A DNA stretch of 30,325 bases, taken from NCBI GenBank assembly GCA_003510795.1, contig DOKP01000041.1, forward strand, positions 729-31,053. The letters run 5' to 3'. Both the position numbers and the translations under genes were made by a program. The notes under the pieces were generated by a model. That model did not search any database. It was not told where the DNA came from and was given only the letters and a program-made list of their open reading frames with translations. Below, one piece after another: positions 14,625 to 21,243 of this stretch (position 1 is the first letter of the stretch; every line of letters begins with the position of its first letter). The DNA comes from Candidatus Moraniibacteriota bacterium. Its GTDB lineage: Bacteria > Patescibacteriota > Minisyncoccia > Moranbacterales > UBA9337.

Positions 14625-16007
14625 ATGAAAAAGAGAAATATAGAATTGTTGGCTCCCGCTGGTAGCTTGAGCAAAATGAAATATGCTTTGCATTACGGGG
14701 CGGATGCGGTTTATGCGGGGGTGCCGGATTTTTCTTTGCGCGCTCGGATTAATGAGTTTGATTTTGCATCGCTTAAAAAAGGAGTAGATTTGGCACATAA
14801 TTTGAGCAAGAAATTTTATGTGACGCTTAACATTTATGCTCACAATGTGCATCTAAAAAAGTTAGAAGGACATTTAAAAAAGTTAAAAAACATTGAAATA
14901 GATGGGATAATTTTAAGCGATCCGGGAGTTCTGATGTTGGTAAAAAAATATTTGCCTAAAGTGGAAATCCATCTTTCTACCCAGGCCAATGCCACTAATT
15001 GGCAGGCAGTAAAATTTTGGGAAACTCAGGGCGTGAGTCGGGTGGTTTTGGCGCGAGAAGTAACACTAACTGAAATAAAAGAAATTAAAAAAAATGTCCC
15101 TAAGATGGAATTGGAATATTTTGTGCACGGAGCAATGTGTATGAGTTATTCGGGGCGTTGCATCTTGAGCAAATGGATGAGCAATAAAAGTGCTAATTTA
15201 GGGGATTGCTCGCAACCATGTCGATGGGAGTATACACGCAATTTCCAATTTCCAATTTCCAATTTCCAAACACCCTGCCTACCGGCAGGCAAGAATTCAA
15301 AATTAAAAAATCAAAATACAAAAAATGAAATTAAGGAGATGACTGTGGTGGATAAACGGGGGGAGTTTGAAATTGATTTGGAAGAGGATAGACAGGGGAC
15401 TTATTTTTTTAATAGTAAAGATTTAAATTTACTGAGTTATTTAGATGAATTAGTTAAAGCCGGAGTGGATTCTTTTAAGATTGAGGGACGGAATAAAAGT
15501 GTTTATTATTTAGCCACAGTGGTCAGGGCTTATCGAAATGTTAGCAACGCAATTAGCAGCAAAGATAAAAATTTAAAAAAGATAATTAAAAAAGAACAGA
15601 AAAATCTCGGTGATTTGGTTCATCGCGGTTACACGACGGGGTTTCTTTTAGGAACTGAGCCGGAGCATAATTTCGCCAACTCTCATAATAAGAGTGAGTT
15701 TGAGTTTGTCGGAGAAGTCGTAGGTCATGGAACATGGAACATGAAACATGAAACAAAAAAAACAAAAGGGAAGAATACGAAAAATGCTAGTTTACTTGAA
15801 GTGAAAGTGCATAATGCGATTTATAGTACGGATGAAATTGAAATAGTGGGAAGAGAGGGAAATTATCCGGTAAAAATACTAAAAATGCTGGATGATCAAA
15901 TAAAAGAGGTTACTTCGGCTCATGGTGGACACGGCAAAAATTATTATTTTTTGTTTGAGAAAAAAGATGTGGCGGAAATGGATTTGTTGAGGAAAAAAAT
16001 TAGCTAG
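14625..16007 (+). CDS. U32 peptidase-family protein, TrhP/RlhA-like hydroxylase
   Basis: The 460-residue protein starts ELLAPAGSLSKMKYALHYGADAVYAG, the U32 hallmark, and carries the family signature EYFVHGAMCMSYSGRCILS (164-182). Cys172, Cys179, Cys195 and Cys199 fit the Fe-S ligands of U32 hydroxylases. GTYFFNSKDLNLL and DSFKIEGRNKSVYY follow. Relatives hydroxylate tRNA wobble uridine (TrhP) or 23S rRNA (RlhA) with prephenate; I favour TrhP because of length and order, but cannot separate them. Two stretches do not belong to the family: residues about 206-235 and about 368-387. Both are translated intergenic repeats (15240-15330; 15727-15786). The frame stays open through both, so the protein is probably still made. 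No clear Shine-Dalgarno. Confidence 0.88.
   Translation: MKKRNIELLAPAGSLSKMKYALHYGADAVYAGVPDFSLRARINEFDFASLKKGVDLAHNLSKKFYVTLNIYAHNVHLKKLEGHLKKLKNIEIDGIILSDPGVLMLVKKYLPKVEIHLSTQANATNWQAVKFWETQGVSRVVLAREVTLTEIKEIKKNVPKMELEYFVHGAMCMSYSGRCILSKWMSNKSANLGDCSQPCRWEYTRNFQFPISNFQTPCLPAGKNSKLKNQNTKNEIKEMTVVDKRGEFEIDLEEDRQGTYFFNSKDLNLLSYLDELVKAGVDSFKIEGRNKSVYYLATVVRAYRNVSNAISSKDKNLKKIIKKEQKNLGDLVHRGYTTGFLLGTEPEHNFANSHNKSEFEFVGEVVGHGTWNMKHETKKTKGKNTKNASLLEVKVHNAIYSTDEIEIVGREGNYPVKILKMLDDQIKEVTSAHGGHGKNYYFLFEKKDVAEMDLLRKKIS
15240..15330. repeat. Repeat insertion inside U32 gene, with heptamer array
   Basis: Four direct copies of AATTTCC (15240-15267) are followed by the GC-rich palindromic core TGCCTACCGGCAGGCA and by AAAATTAAAAAATCAAAAT words. 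The same kind of words fill gaps elsewhere (for example 27487-27540). It lies just after the CRWEY motif, where relatives have a short loop. Confidence 0.65.
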
Positions 16008-16016
16008 TTTATAAAG

Positions 16017-16195
16017 CGAAGAGACAGTCATCAAGTCAAAAGTCATCAGTCATCGGAGTTAAAAATTATTCTGGTGACTGATTGCAGATGACTGATGACC
16101 TTAAGTGTTTTAATGTTCATTTGTTTTGATGCCAGTATGTCATGTGTTTCATGGCTCATGTTCTATGATGGTGCCCTAGACATCTTCAGGTTAAA
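16017..16195. repeat. Palindromic word array in the gap before the dksA-like gene
   Basis: GTCATCAGTCATC (16042-16054) and GATGACTGATGAC (16087-16099) are perfect 13-base inverted repeats embedded in more CAGTCATCA words. Then come TTTTAATG words and CATGTGTTTCATGGCTCATG, the complement-like partner of the CATGGAACATG words inside the U32 gene. No gene is seen in 16008-16274, and I could not fix a promoter for the next gene. Confidence 0.55.
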
Positions 16196-16274
16196 TTGAT
16201 AATATAGATATATAAGCAGTAAACAGACATAGCCTTAATTTATCCGTATGGATTAAGTGTTATTATAAAAAAAT

Positions 16275-16634
16275 ATGGCATTAAATGAAAAAGATCTTAA
16301 AAAATTTGAAGGGATTTTAATTGAACAAAAAAATAAATTGAAAGAAGAACTTAGCCGAATAGCTAATCCAACTTCTGATAACGGGGATTATGAAATAAAG
16401 CATGAAGAAATAGGCAGTGACAGAGAAGATAATGCTTCTGAGGTTGAGGAATATGTGGATAACGTCGCTTTGGAGAGCAATTTAGAAGAACAGTTGAAGG
16501 AAATCAACAATGCTTTAGAAAAAATAAAAAATGGAACTTATGGAGCTTGCGAAGAATGCGGAGTAGATATCTCTCCCGAAAGATTGGAAGCTAACCCATC
16601 AGCTGAAAAATGTATGAAATGCGCTGGTAAATAA
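16275..16634 (+). CDS. DksA/TraR-family C4 zinc-finger protein
   Basis: A 119-residue protein with an N-terminal helical hairpin (about 5-85) and a C-terminal C4 zinc finger: CEEC (about 95-98) and CMKC (about 114-117), with GTYGACEECGVDISPERLEANPSAEKC between, the family signature. DksA-like proteins enter the RNA polymerase secondary channel and modify initiation, often with ppGpp. The acidic residues at the coiled-coil tip, DNGDYEIKHEEIGSDREDNASE, are more like the short YteA/TraR type than E. coli DksA, so direct DksA function is uncertain. It lies before lspA in the same direction, 66 bases apart. Confidence 0.88.
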   Translation: MALNEKDLKKFEGILIEQKNKLKEELSRIANPTSDNGDYEIKHEEIGSDREDNASEVEEYVDNVALESNLEEQLKEINNALEKIKNGTYGACEECGVDISPERLEANPSAEKCMKCAGK

Positions 16635-16700
16635 ACTTCCGTAATGCGACTCTAATGATACGAATAACACCCCGATAACTCGAATAGAAAAAATAAGAGA

Positions 16701-17117
16701 ATGAAAAAAATAATCAAAAAATACAATTTTATTTTTTTAATTTCTTTTCTAGCAGTAGGCGACCAATTGTCTAAATATTTAATCCGTCATAATGACGGAT
16801 TTTATATTTGTAATCCAGGAATATCTTTCGGTTTTCTATTCCCCAGTTGGTTTTTTTATTTTATCGTAGCTGTTATTTTTTTATTAGCGTTGCTTTATCT
16901 TTTGGAGAAAATAAAATTTGAAAATTTTGTCCTAAATAAAATTGGAATTGTTTTTATCTTAGGCGGAGCTGTGGCTAATCTTATTGATCGATATAATTAT
17001 GGGTGCGTAATAGATTTTATTGACTTGAATTTCTTTTCCGTTTTTAATCTGGCCGATATTTTTATCACAATTGGTGCTATAATAATTATAATGAAAAGTT
17101 TTAAAAGTAATTCTTAA
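16701..17117 (+). CDS. lspA: Signal peptidase II (lipoprotein signal peptidase)
   Basis: The 138-residue membrane protein has four helices and the LspA motifs: DQLSK (21-25), N-P-G-ISFGF (38-45), GGAVANLIDRYNYGCVIDFID (88-108) and FNLADIFI (115-122). Asp105 and Asp119 correspond to the catalytic pair (E. coli Asp123 and Asp141). It cuts the signal peptide before the lipidated Cys. Likely substrates in this window are the cyclophilin lipoprotein (19642), the lipoprotein at 24833 and the solute-binding protein (28197, minus). The protein is a little shorter than typical (about 150-170). A perfect 10-base-arm palindrome lies inside the gene at 16781-16801. Confidence 0.95.
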   Translation: MKKIIKKYNFIFLISFLAVGDQLSKYLIRHNDGFYICNPGISFGFLFPSWFFYFIVAVIFLLALLYLLEKIKFENFVLNKIGIVFILGGAVANLIDRYNYGCVIDFIDLNFFSVFNLADIFITIGAIIIIMKSFKSNS

Positions 17118-17210
17118 ATAAGCAGGTGTTGCGCACATTAATATTTTGACTTACTCCAGGCATTAATTGGGTTTCTGATTATAACTCTAGCTTTTCTCCC
17201 ACGAATCCAC

Positions 17211-17327
17211 CCGTCTTGGCAAGCCAGAGCGAGACAGGCAAATCAACTACAAATTTACAAATGTGAAAAAGCTTATTTCCTGCAAGATTTGTAGATTTGT
17301 AATAGATTTGTGGATTAGAGGTAGTTC
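17211..17327. repeat. GC-rich core and inverted word repeat before comM
   Basis: TACAAATTTACAAAT (17248-17262) faces ATTTGTAGATTTGTA (17287-17301) with one mismatch, and ATCCACC / TGGATTAG words flank them. Just upstream is a GC-rich segment, GTCTTGGCAAGCCAGAGCGA. The gap 17118-17402 holds no gene; TTAAGT-N17-TAATAT at 17362-17390 could be a weak promoter. Confidence 0.5.
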
Positions 17328-17402
17328 TGATTTAAAATAAAAACGACAATTTATTGCTTAATTAAGTTAATATTTAGAAGTGTGTAATATTTGAAAAATA
17401 AA

Positions 17403-18929
17403 ATGTCTTCAAAAGTTTTTTCAGCCGCCACTATCGGACTGGATAGCGAAATAGTAGAAGTTGAAGTGGATACTCTCAGTCAGGGCTTGCATAATTTTAC
17501 TATTGTGGGGCTTCCAGACACTTCTATTAAAGAATCTAGAGATAGGGTAAGCAGTGCCATAAAAAATAGTGGATTTAAGCCTCCGCATCAATGTGGTAGG
17601 ATAACCGTTAATTTGGCACCAGCTGATTTGCCTAAAAATAGTCCTATTTATGATATTCCGATTGCGCTGGGGTTTCTTTTGGCTACTGGTCAAATAAATT
17701 TTAATTTTAAAAATAAAATTTTTATCGGAGAACTATCATTGGATGGAAGTGCTCGCTGCGTGCAAGGAGTTTTACCTATAGCACTTATGGCTAAAAGAAA
17801 AAATTTCACCCAAATTTATGTCCCGCTAGAAAACGCCAGAGAAGCCAGCGTGGTTGATGGGATAGACGTAATTCCTATTGGTACTCTACATGATTTATGC
17901 GCTCATTTAATTGGAGAGAAAATTATTGAACCTTTTCCTCAAATTGATCAAGAAGCCTTGTTCAAAAAAAGTGAATTTTTAGTAGATATGTCTCATATCA
18001 AGGGGCAAGAGCATGCTAAGCGAGCTTTAGAAATTGCGGCAGCTGGCGGACACAATGTCATAATGAATGGTCCTCCCGGAAGTGGTAAAACTCTCTTAGC
18101 TAAAGCTATGGCTTCAATTTTGCCCGAGTTAACTCTGCCTGAAGCGCTAGAAATTACAAAAATATTTTCAATTTCAGGTAATTTGCCCAAGAGCAATCCT
18201 CTGATAACCCAGCGACCATTCCGCTCGCCTCATCATAGCGCTAGTGCTATTTCTCTCGTAGGAGGAGGGAGCTATCCTAAGCCAGGAGAGATAAGTTTGT
18301 CTCACCGTGGAGTTTTATTTTTAGACGAATTTGCTGAATTTCCAAAAAATGTGATGGAAAATTTGCGCCAACCTTTAGAAGATGGAGTAGTGACAGTTTC
18401 TCGAGCCAAAGGCACTCTTAGTTTTCCAGCCTGTTTTACTTTGGTAGCCGCCATGAATCCATGTCCGTGCGGTAATGCAACTGATCCTGAAAAAATGTGC
18501 TCTTGCTCACCTTCTCAAATAGTAAATTATCAGCGAAAAATATCTGGACCAATTTTAGACAGAATAGATTTGCAAATTGAAGTTCCTCGGTTAAAATTTG
18601 ATAAGCTTCAAGAAGAAAATTCTGGGGAAAGTAGCGCTGAGATAAGAGCCAGAATTGAAATAGCGCGCAAAATTCAAAAAGAAAGATTTAAAGATTCAAG
18701 TAAAATAACAAATAGCGAAATGTCATCTAATGAAATAAAAACTTTTTGTCCTTTGACAGGTGATTCTTTGGTACTATTGAAAAGCGCGGTTATTAAAATG
18801 GGGTTGAGCGCTCGTTCTTATTATCGCCTAATTAAAATAGCTCGCACTATCGCGGATTTATCTCAGGAGAAAGAAATTTTACCAATGCATATTGCCGAGA
18901 GTATACAATATCGGTTTAAGAATGAATGA
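17403..18929 (+). CDS. comM: ComM/YifB-type Mg-chelatase-like AAA+ ATPase
   Basis: The 508-residue protein has an N-terminal Lon-S5-like domain (KVFSAATIGLDSEIVEVEVD...GLPDTSIKESRDRV), a central AAA+ domain with Walker A GPPGSGKT and Walker B VLFLDEFAEF, the MNPCPCG motif with paired cysteines, and the C-terminal Mg-chelatase helical domain (SARSYYRLIKIARTIADL). ComM is a hexameric helicase that extends branch migration during natural transformation, so it implies recombination of incoming DNA, a trait often kept in CPR genomes. I start at ATG 17403 because homologues begin at (M)xxKVFSA; an upstream in-frame TTG at 17391 would add four residues. It ends in TGA, which supports the standard code. 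Confidence 0.94.
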   Translation: MSSKVFSAATIGLDSEIVEVEVDTLSQGLHNFTIVGLPDTSIKESRDRVSSAIKNSGFKPPHQCGRITVNLAPADLPKNSPIYDIPIALGFLLATGQINFNFKNKIFIGELSLDGSARCVQGVLPIALMAKRKNFTQIYVPLENAREASVVDGIDVIPIGTLHDLCAHLIGEKIIEPFPQIDQEALFKKSEFLVDMSHIKGQEHAKRALEIAAAGGHNVIMNGPPGSGKTLLAKAMASILPELTLPEALEITKIFSISGNLPKSNPLITQRPFRSPHHSASAISLVGGGSYPKPGEISLSHRGVLFLDEFAEFPKNVMENLRQPLEDGVVTVSRAKGTLSFPACFTLVAAMNPCPCGNATDPEKMCSCSPSQIVNYQRKISGPILDRIDLQIEVPRLKFDKLQEENSGESSAEIRARIEIARKIQKERFKDSSKITNSEMSSNEIKTFCPLTGDSLVLLKSAVIKMGLSARSYYRLIKIARTIADLSQEKEILPMHIAESIQYRFKNE

Positions 18930-18931
18930 TG

Positions 18932-18972
18932 AAAGTTTGTAAAGTTTGTAAAGTTCTTAAAGTTTATAAAGT
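18932..18972. repeat. 9-bp tandem repeat after comM
   Basis: AAAGTTTGT, AAAGTTTGT, AAAGTTCTT, AAAGTTTAT and AAAGT: four and a half units starting three bases after the comM stop. Degeneration increases along the array. Confidence 0.7.
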
Positions 18973-18977
18973 GGGGC

Positions 18978-19142
18978 TGTCATTCCGACTCGCCTCGCTA
19001 GCTTGTCGAAGCGGGCCGGACAAATCTTTGTACTCAAAGATTTGGAAGTGGAGGAATCTCTTAATGTATGCTAAATTATTAAGTTTGAGATCTCTCCATG
19101 CATAAACTTCCGAGTACAGAAATTTATTTAGTCGAGATGACA
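18978..19142. repeat. GTCATTCCGA-type foldback element, copy A
   Basis: The ends TGTCATTCCGACT and AGTCGAGATGACA are inverted (11 of 13). Inside are AAATCTTTG/CAAAGATTT as a perfect stem, GAGGAATCT, and TTCCGAGTACAGAAATTTA, the reverse complement of a segment shared with the foldback elements at 1658 and 24018. No gene lies between 18930 and 19194. The last 40 bases before the next ATG are TTAATATATTAACGTGCTAA-type words. Confidence 0.6.
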
Positions 19143-19194
19143 CACGTCAGATGTTTGCTTTAATGTTAATATATTAACGTGCTAAAATACTAAT

Positions 19195-19635
19195 ATGCTA
19201 AATGACTTAAGAGAAATGATTACGAATAGTGCCGATGAAACCAGGGATTTGGGAAAGAAAATGGCAAGTAATTGCAAAGGTGGAGAGGTTATTTGCTTAA
19301 AGGGTGATTTGGGCGCAGGAAAAACTACTTTTTCTCAAGGATTTTTGAGAGAACTTGGCGCAGAAGGGGCGTTAACTAGTCCGACTTTTGTGGTGATGAA
19401 ACAATACGCGATAAAAAAGAATGTTTTAAATTTAAAAAGTATTTATCATATCGATACTTATCGAGTAGGAAGCAAAGATATTTTAGATTTAGGCTGGGAG
19501 GAAATAATTAAGGATAAACAAAATATTGTTTTGGTAGAATGGCCGGAAAAAATAAAAGATATTTTGCCCGAGTATTCAATTTGGATAAATTTTGAAATAG
19601 TAGATGAAAAAAGTAGAAAAATAAGTGTTATTTGA
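19195..19635 (+). CDS. tsaE: tRNA threonylcarbamoyladenosine biosynthesis ATPase TsaE
   Basis: The 146-residue P-loop protein has GDLGAGKTTFSQG (Walker A, about 38-50), TSPTFVVMKQY (switch region), YHIDTYRV and VLVEWPEKI, the TsaE set. It drives the TsaB/TsaD complex that makes t6A at position 37 of ANN-decoding tRNAs. TsaB and TsaD partners are not next to it; only a truncated TsaB-like gene occurs at 3787. There is no Shine-Dalgarno, and the ATG lies within a TTAATATG/GCTAA repeat, so start signals come from the repeat itself. It is followed by the cyclophilin gene after six bases. Confidence 0.94.
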   Translation: MLNDLREMITNSADETRDLGKKMASNCKGGEVICLKGDLGAGKTTFSQGFLRELGAEGALTSPTFVVMKQYAIKKNVLNLKSIYHIDTYRVGSKDILDLGWEEIIKDKQNIVLVEWPEKIKDILPEYSIWINFEIVDEKSRKISVI

Positions 19636-19641
19636 ACAAAT

Positions 19642-20445
19642 ATGTTAAATGAAAAGATAAAATTATTTTTAGTAATTACCTCAGTCCCTTTCTTTCTTGG
19701 CGGATGTAATTTTATTACTCCAAAAGACGATTTAAACGGAAATAATGGAAAAGTTAATCCTCTAAACAAGATAAATGTAAAAGAAGATTATGCAAAAGGT
19801 TCTCAAGCAGCCAAGGGAGACAGTGAAATGCAACAATTGGAGCAAGCAGTTAACCAAGCAGATTACGAGATGCGATTAAAAGAGGAAAAACTAAAAAAAG
19901 AAACCGCTCCCGTCGTAACAGAAAAGACAGATATAGAAAAAGAGTTATTAAATTATACTAATAAATACACTAAAGCCACTATTAAAACTAATCAGGGAGA
20001 TATAAAAGTTACATTTTATCCATCCGAAGCTCCAATGGCAGTAGGAAATTTTATTAAATTAGCCGAGAGCGGTTTTTATAATGAAACAAAATTTCATCGC
20101 GTAATTAGCGGATTTATGATCCAAGGGGGCGATCCTAACTCCAAAGACGGAAATTGGGATGACGATAGAGTGGGTGGTCCAGGTTATGCATTTAGAGATG
20201 AAGTTAATCAGCATAAATTAATTAAAGGCTCGCTAGCGATGGCTAATAGCGGTAAAGATACCAATGGATCGCAATTTTTTATTGTAACTGCTGACTCAAC
20301 TCCGCATCTGGATGGCAAGCATACTAATTTCGGAGAAGTGATTGAGGGTATGGATGTAGTAGAGAAAATAGAAAAAGTGCGGATTAATGAAAAAGATCAT
20401 CCGACTCAGGATGTGGTGATTGAGGGGATTGAATTGGAAAAATAA
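19642..20445 (+). CDS. Cyclophilin-type peptidyl-prolyl isomerase lipoprotein
   Basis: The 267-residue protein has a lipoprotein signal (KLFLVITSVPFFLGGC, lipid Cys22), a charged linker (23-110) and a cyclophilin domain (about 112-267). Domain motifs are FHRVISGFMIQGGDP, YAFRDEVN, GSLAMANSGKDTNGSQFFI and LDGKHTNFGEV. The catalytic Arg of FHRV, the QGG turn and the QFFI strand are kept, so it should be active. It would assist folding of exported proteins on the outer side of the membrane, which fits a cell exporting very large beta proteins. It lies six bases behind tsaE. LspA (16701) would process it. Confidence 0.93.
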   Translation: MLNEKIKLFLVITSVPFFLGGCNFITPKDDLNGNNGKVNPLNKINVKEDYAKGSQAAKGDSEMQQLEQAVNQADYEMRLKEEKLKKETAPVVTEKTDIEKELLNYTNKYTKATIKTNQGDIKVTFYPSEAPMAVGNFIKLAESGFYNETKFHRVISGFMIQGGDPNSKDGNWDDDRVGGPGYAFRDEVNQHKLIKGSLAMANSGKDTNGSQFFIVTADSTPHLDGKHTNFGEVIEGMDVVEKIEKVRINEKDHPTQDVVIEGIELEK

Positions 20446-20603
20446 ATTGTTAAATGGCTATATTGTTAAATTATTTTAATGTTTTCATGTTAATATGACG
20501 ATGTTTCATTGCGGAGTTTTTAAAAGAATGATAGATTGAGAGTGATAAAATTTAATTAATTGTGTAGTTAACTGTTGGTATTTTAAGTGTATAGAGGAGG
20601 AAG

Positions 20604-20882
20604 ATGATGCAAAATAACATCACAGAATTACAATGGGAGTACTTGGGAAAACCCAAAGGTATCTGCATTCTTCAGTTTGAAGATGGAGATACTCATATGA
20701 ACGCACTTCACTGGGTGGATACCATTTGGAGAATTCCATGGGAAATTTTATATGTAGATGTGAAAAAAGAAAATGATGTAGTTCCTTGGACAATCGTGAT
20801 TCCAGATAATATGTTTGAAAGATTCTGTCACCCATATAGAGGTATGGCTGGAAAATTTGAGGCAGAATGGTTGGAGATATAA
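20604..20882 (+). CDS. Small soluble protein of unknown function, rich in Trp
   Basis: A 92-residue protein I do not recognise. It has six Trp residues (for example ALHWVDTIWRIPWEILYVDV and VVPWTIVIP), alternating beta-like strands, and no signal peptide or Cys cluster. The reading frame is supported by a very strong ribosome site GAGGAGG (20594-20600); of the two tandem ATGs, the second (20607) is better spaced. It is followed after 48 bases by another small gene with its own strong ribosome site, and then by a terminator, so the two form a unit. The preceding gap (20446-20603) holds only AT-rich words and no promoter I can fix. An antisense frame of the same size exists (20620-20898), but it lacks a ribosome site. 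Confidence 0.7.
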   Translation: MMQNNITELQWEYLGKPKGICILQFEDGDTHMNALHWVDTIWRIPWEILYVDVKKENDVVPWTIVIPDNMFERFCHPYRGMAGKFEAEWLEI

Positions 20883-20930
20883 AAAATATTTTTTGCAAAC
20901 CTTAACCTATGAATTGGGAGGGTCTGAAAA

Positions 20931-21137
20931 ATGGTAAAAGATGATAGGAAAAAATGCACTTTGAAATTCAAGAGTAGAGGAGATTTGCGCTCAGCGCTAA
21001 ACGCAGCGGAAAAATGGGGGATTGCAGTTAAAGATTTAAGTAAACGGTCTGAATTTCTCCTCTCAATTCCTGCCGATAGAGCAGGCGCATTTCAGAGCCT
21101 GGGCTCTATCAATTTCGGAATCGAGGTGCGTGCCTAG
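20931..21137 (+). CDS. Small basic protein of unknown function
   Basis: A 68-residue protein of unknown family. Charged N-terminus (KDDRKKCTLKFKSRGDLRSAL), a central helix (LNAAEKWGIAVKDLS) and a short C-terminal strand region. The shape suggests a compact beta-alpha-beta fold, perhaps a nucleic-acid or protein-binding module, but no motif proves it. GGGAGGG (20916-20922) lies eight bases before the ATG, so translation is likely. It shares the strand and probably the transcript with the 92-residue gene upstream; a clean terminator follows at 21171. Confidence 0.65.
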   Translation: MVKDDRKKCTLKFKSRGDLRSALNAAEKWGIAVKDLSKRSEFLLSIPADRAGAFQSLGSINFGIEVRA

Positions 21138-21170
21138 GCTAATATGAAAACAAAAAATATCTTTACATAA

Positions 21171-21209
21171 GACGGGTAAGTACAATGTGCTTCCCGTCGT
21201 TATTTTTTG
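21171..21209 (+). terminator. Rho-independent terminator before polA
   Basis: GACGGGTAAG pairs with CTTCCCGTC with one bulged T around a nine-base loop (21171-21198). GTTATTTTTTG follows. It ends the two small genes and its T-run runs into the -35 of the polA promoter. Confidence 0.85.
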
Positions 21210-21235
21210 TATTATTTGTGAAATATGATTATACT
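21207..21235 (+). promoter_or_regulatory. polA promoter, leaderless type
   Basis: TTGTAT (21207-21212), 17 bases and TATACT (21230-21235). The expected start point near 21242 is only two bases before the ATG at 21244, and no Shine-Dalgarno exists, so the mRNA is probably leaderless. Confidence 0.5.
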
Positions 21236-21243
21236 TAAGATAT

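Noticed and set aside
16017..17327. CRISPR array
   Set aside because: Repeats are 7-15 bases, degenerate, without regular spacers, and no cas gene is present.
20620..20898. 92-codon frame on the minus strand opposite the 92-residue small protein
   Set aside because: No ribosome site or promoter on that strand, whereas the plus-strand frame has GAGGAGG and a linked downstream gene.
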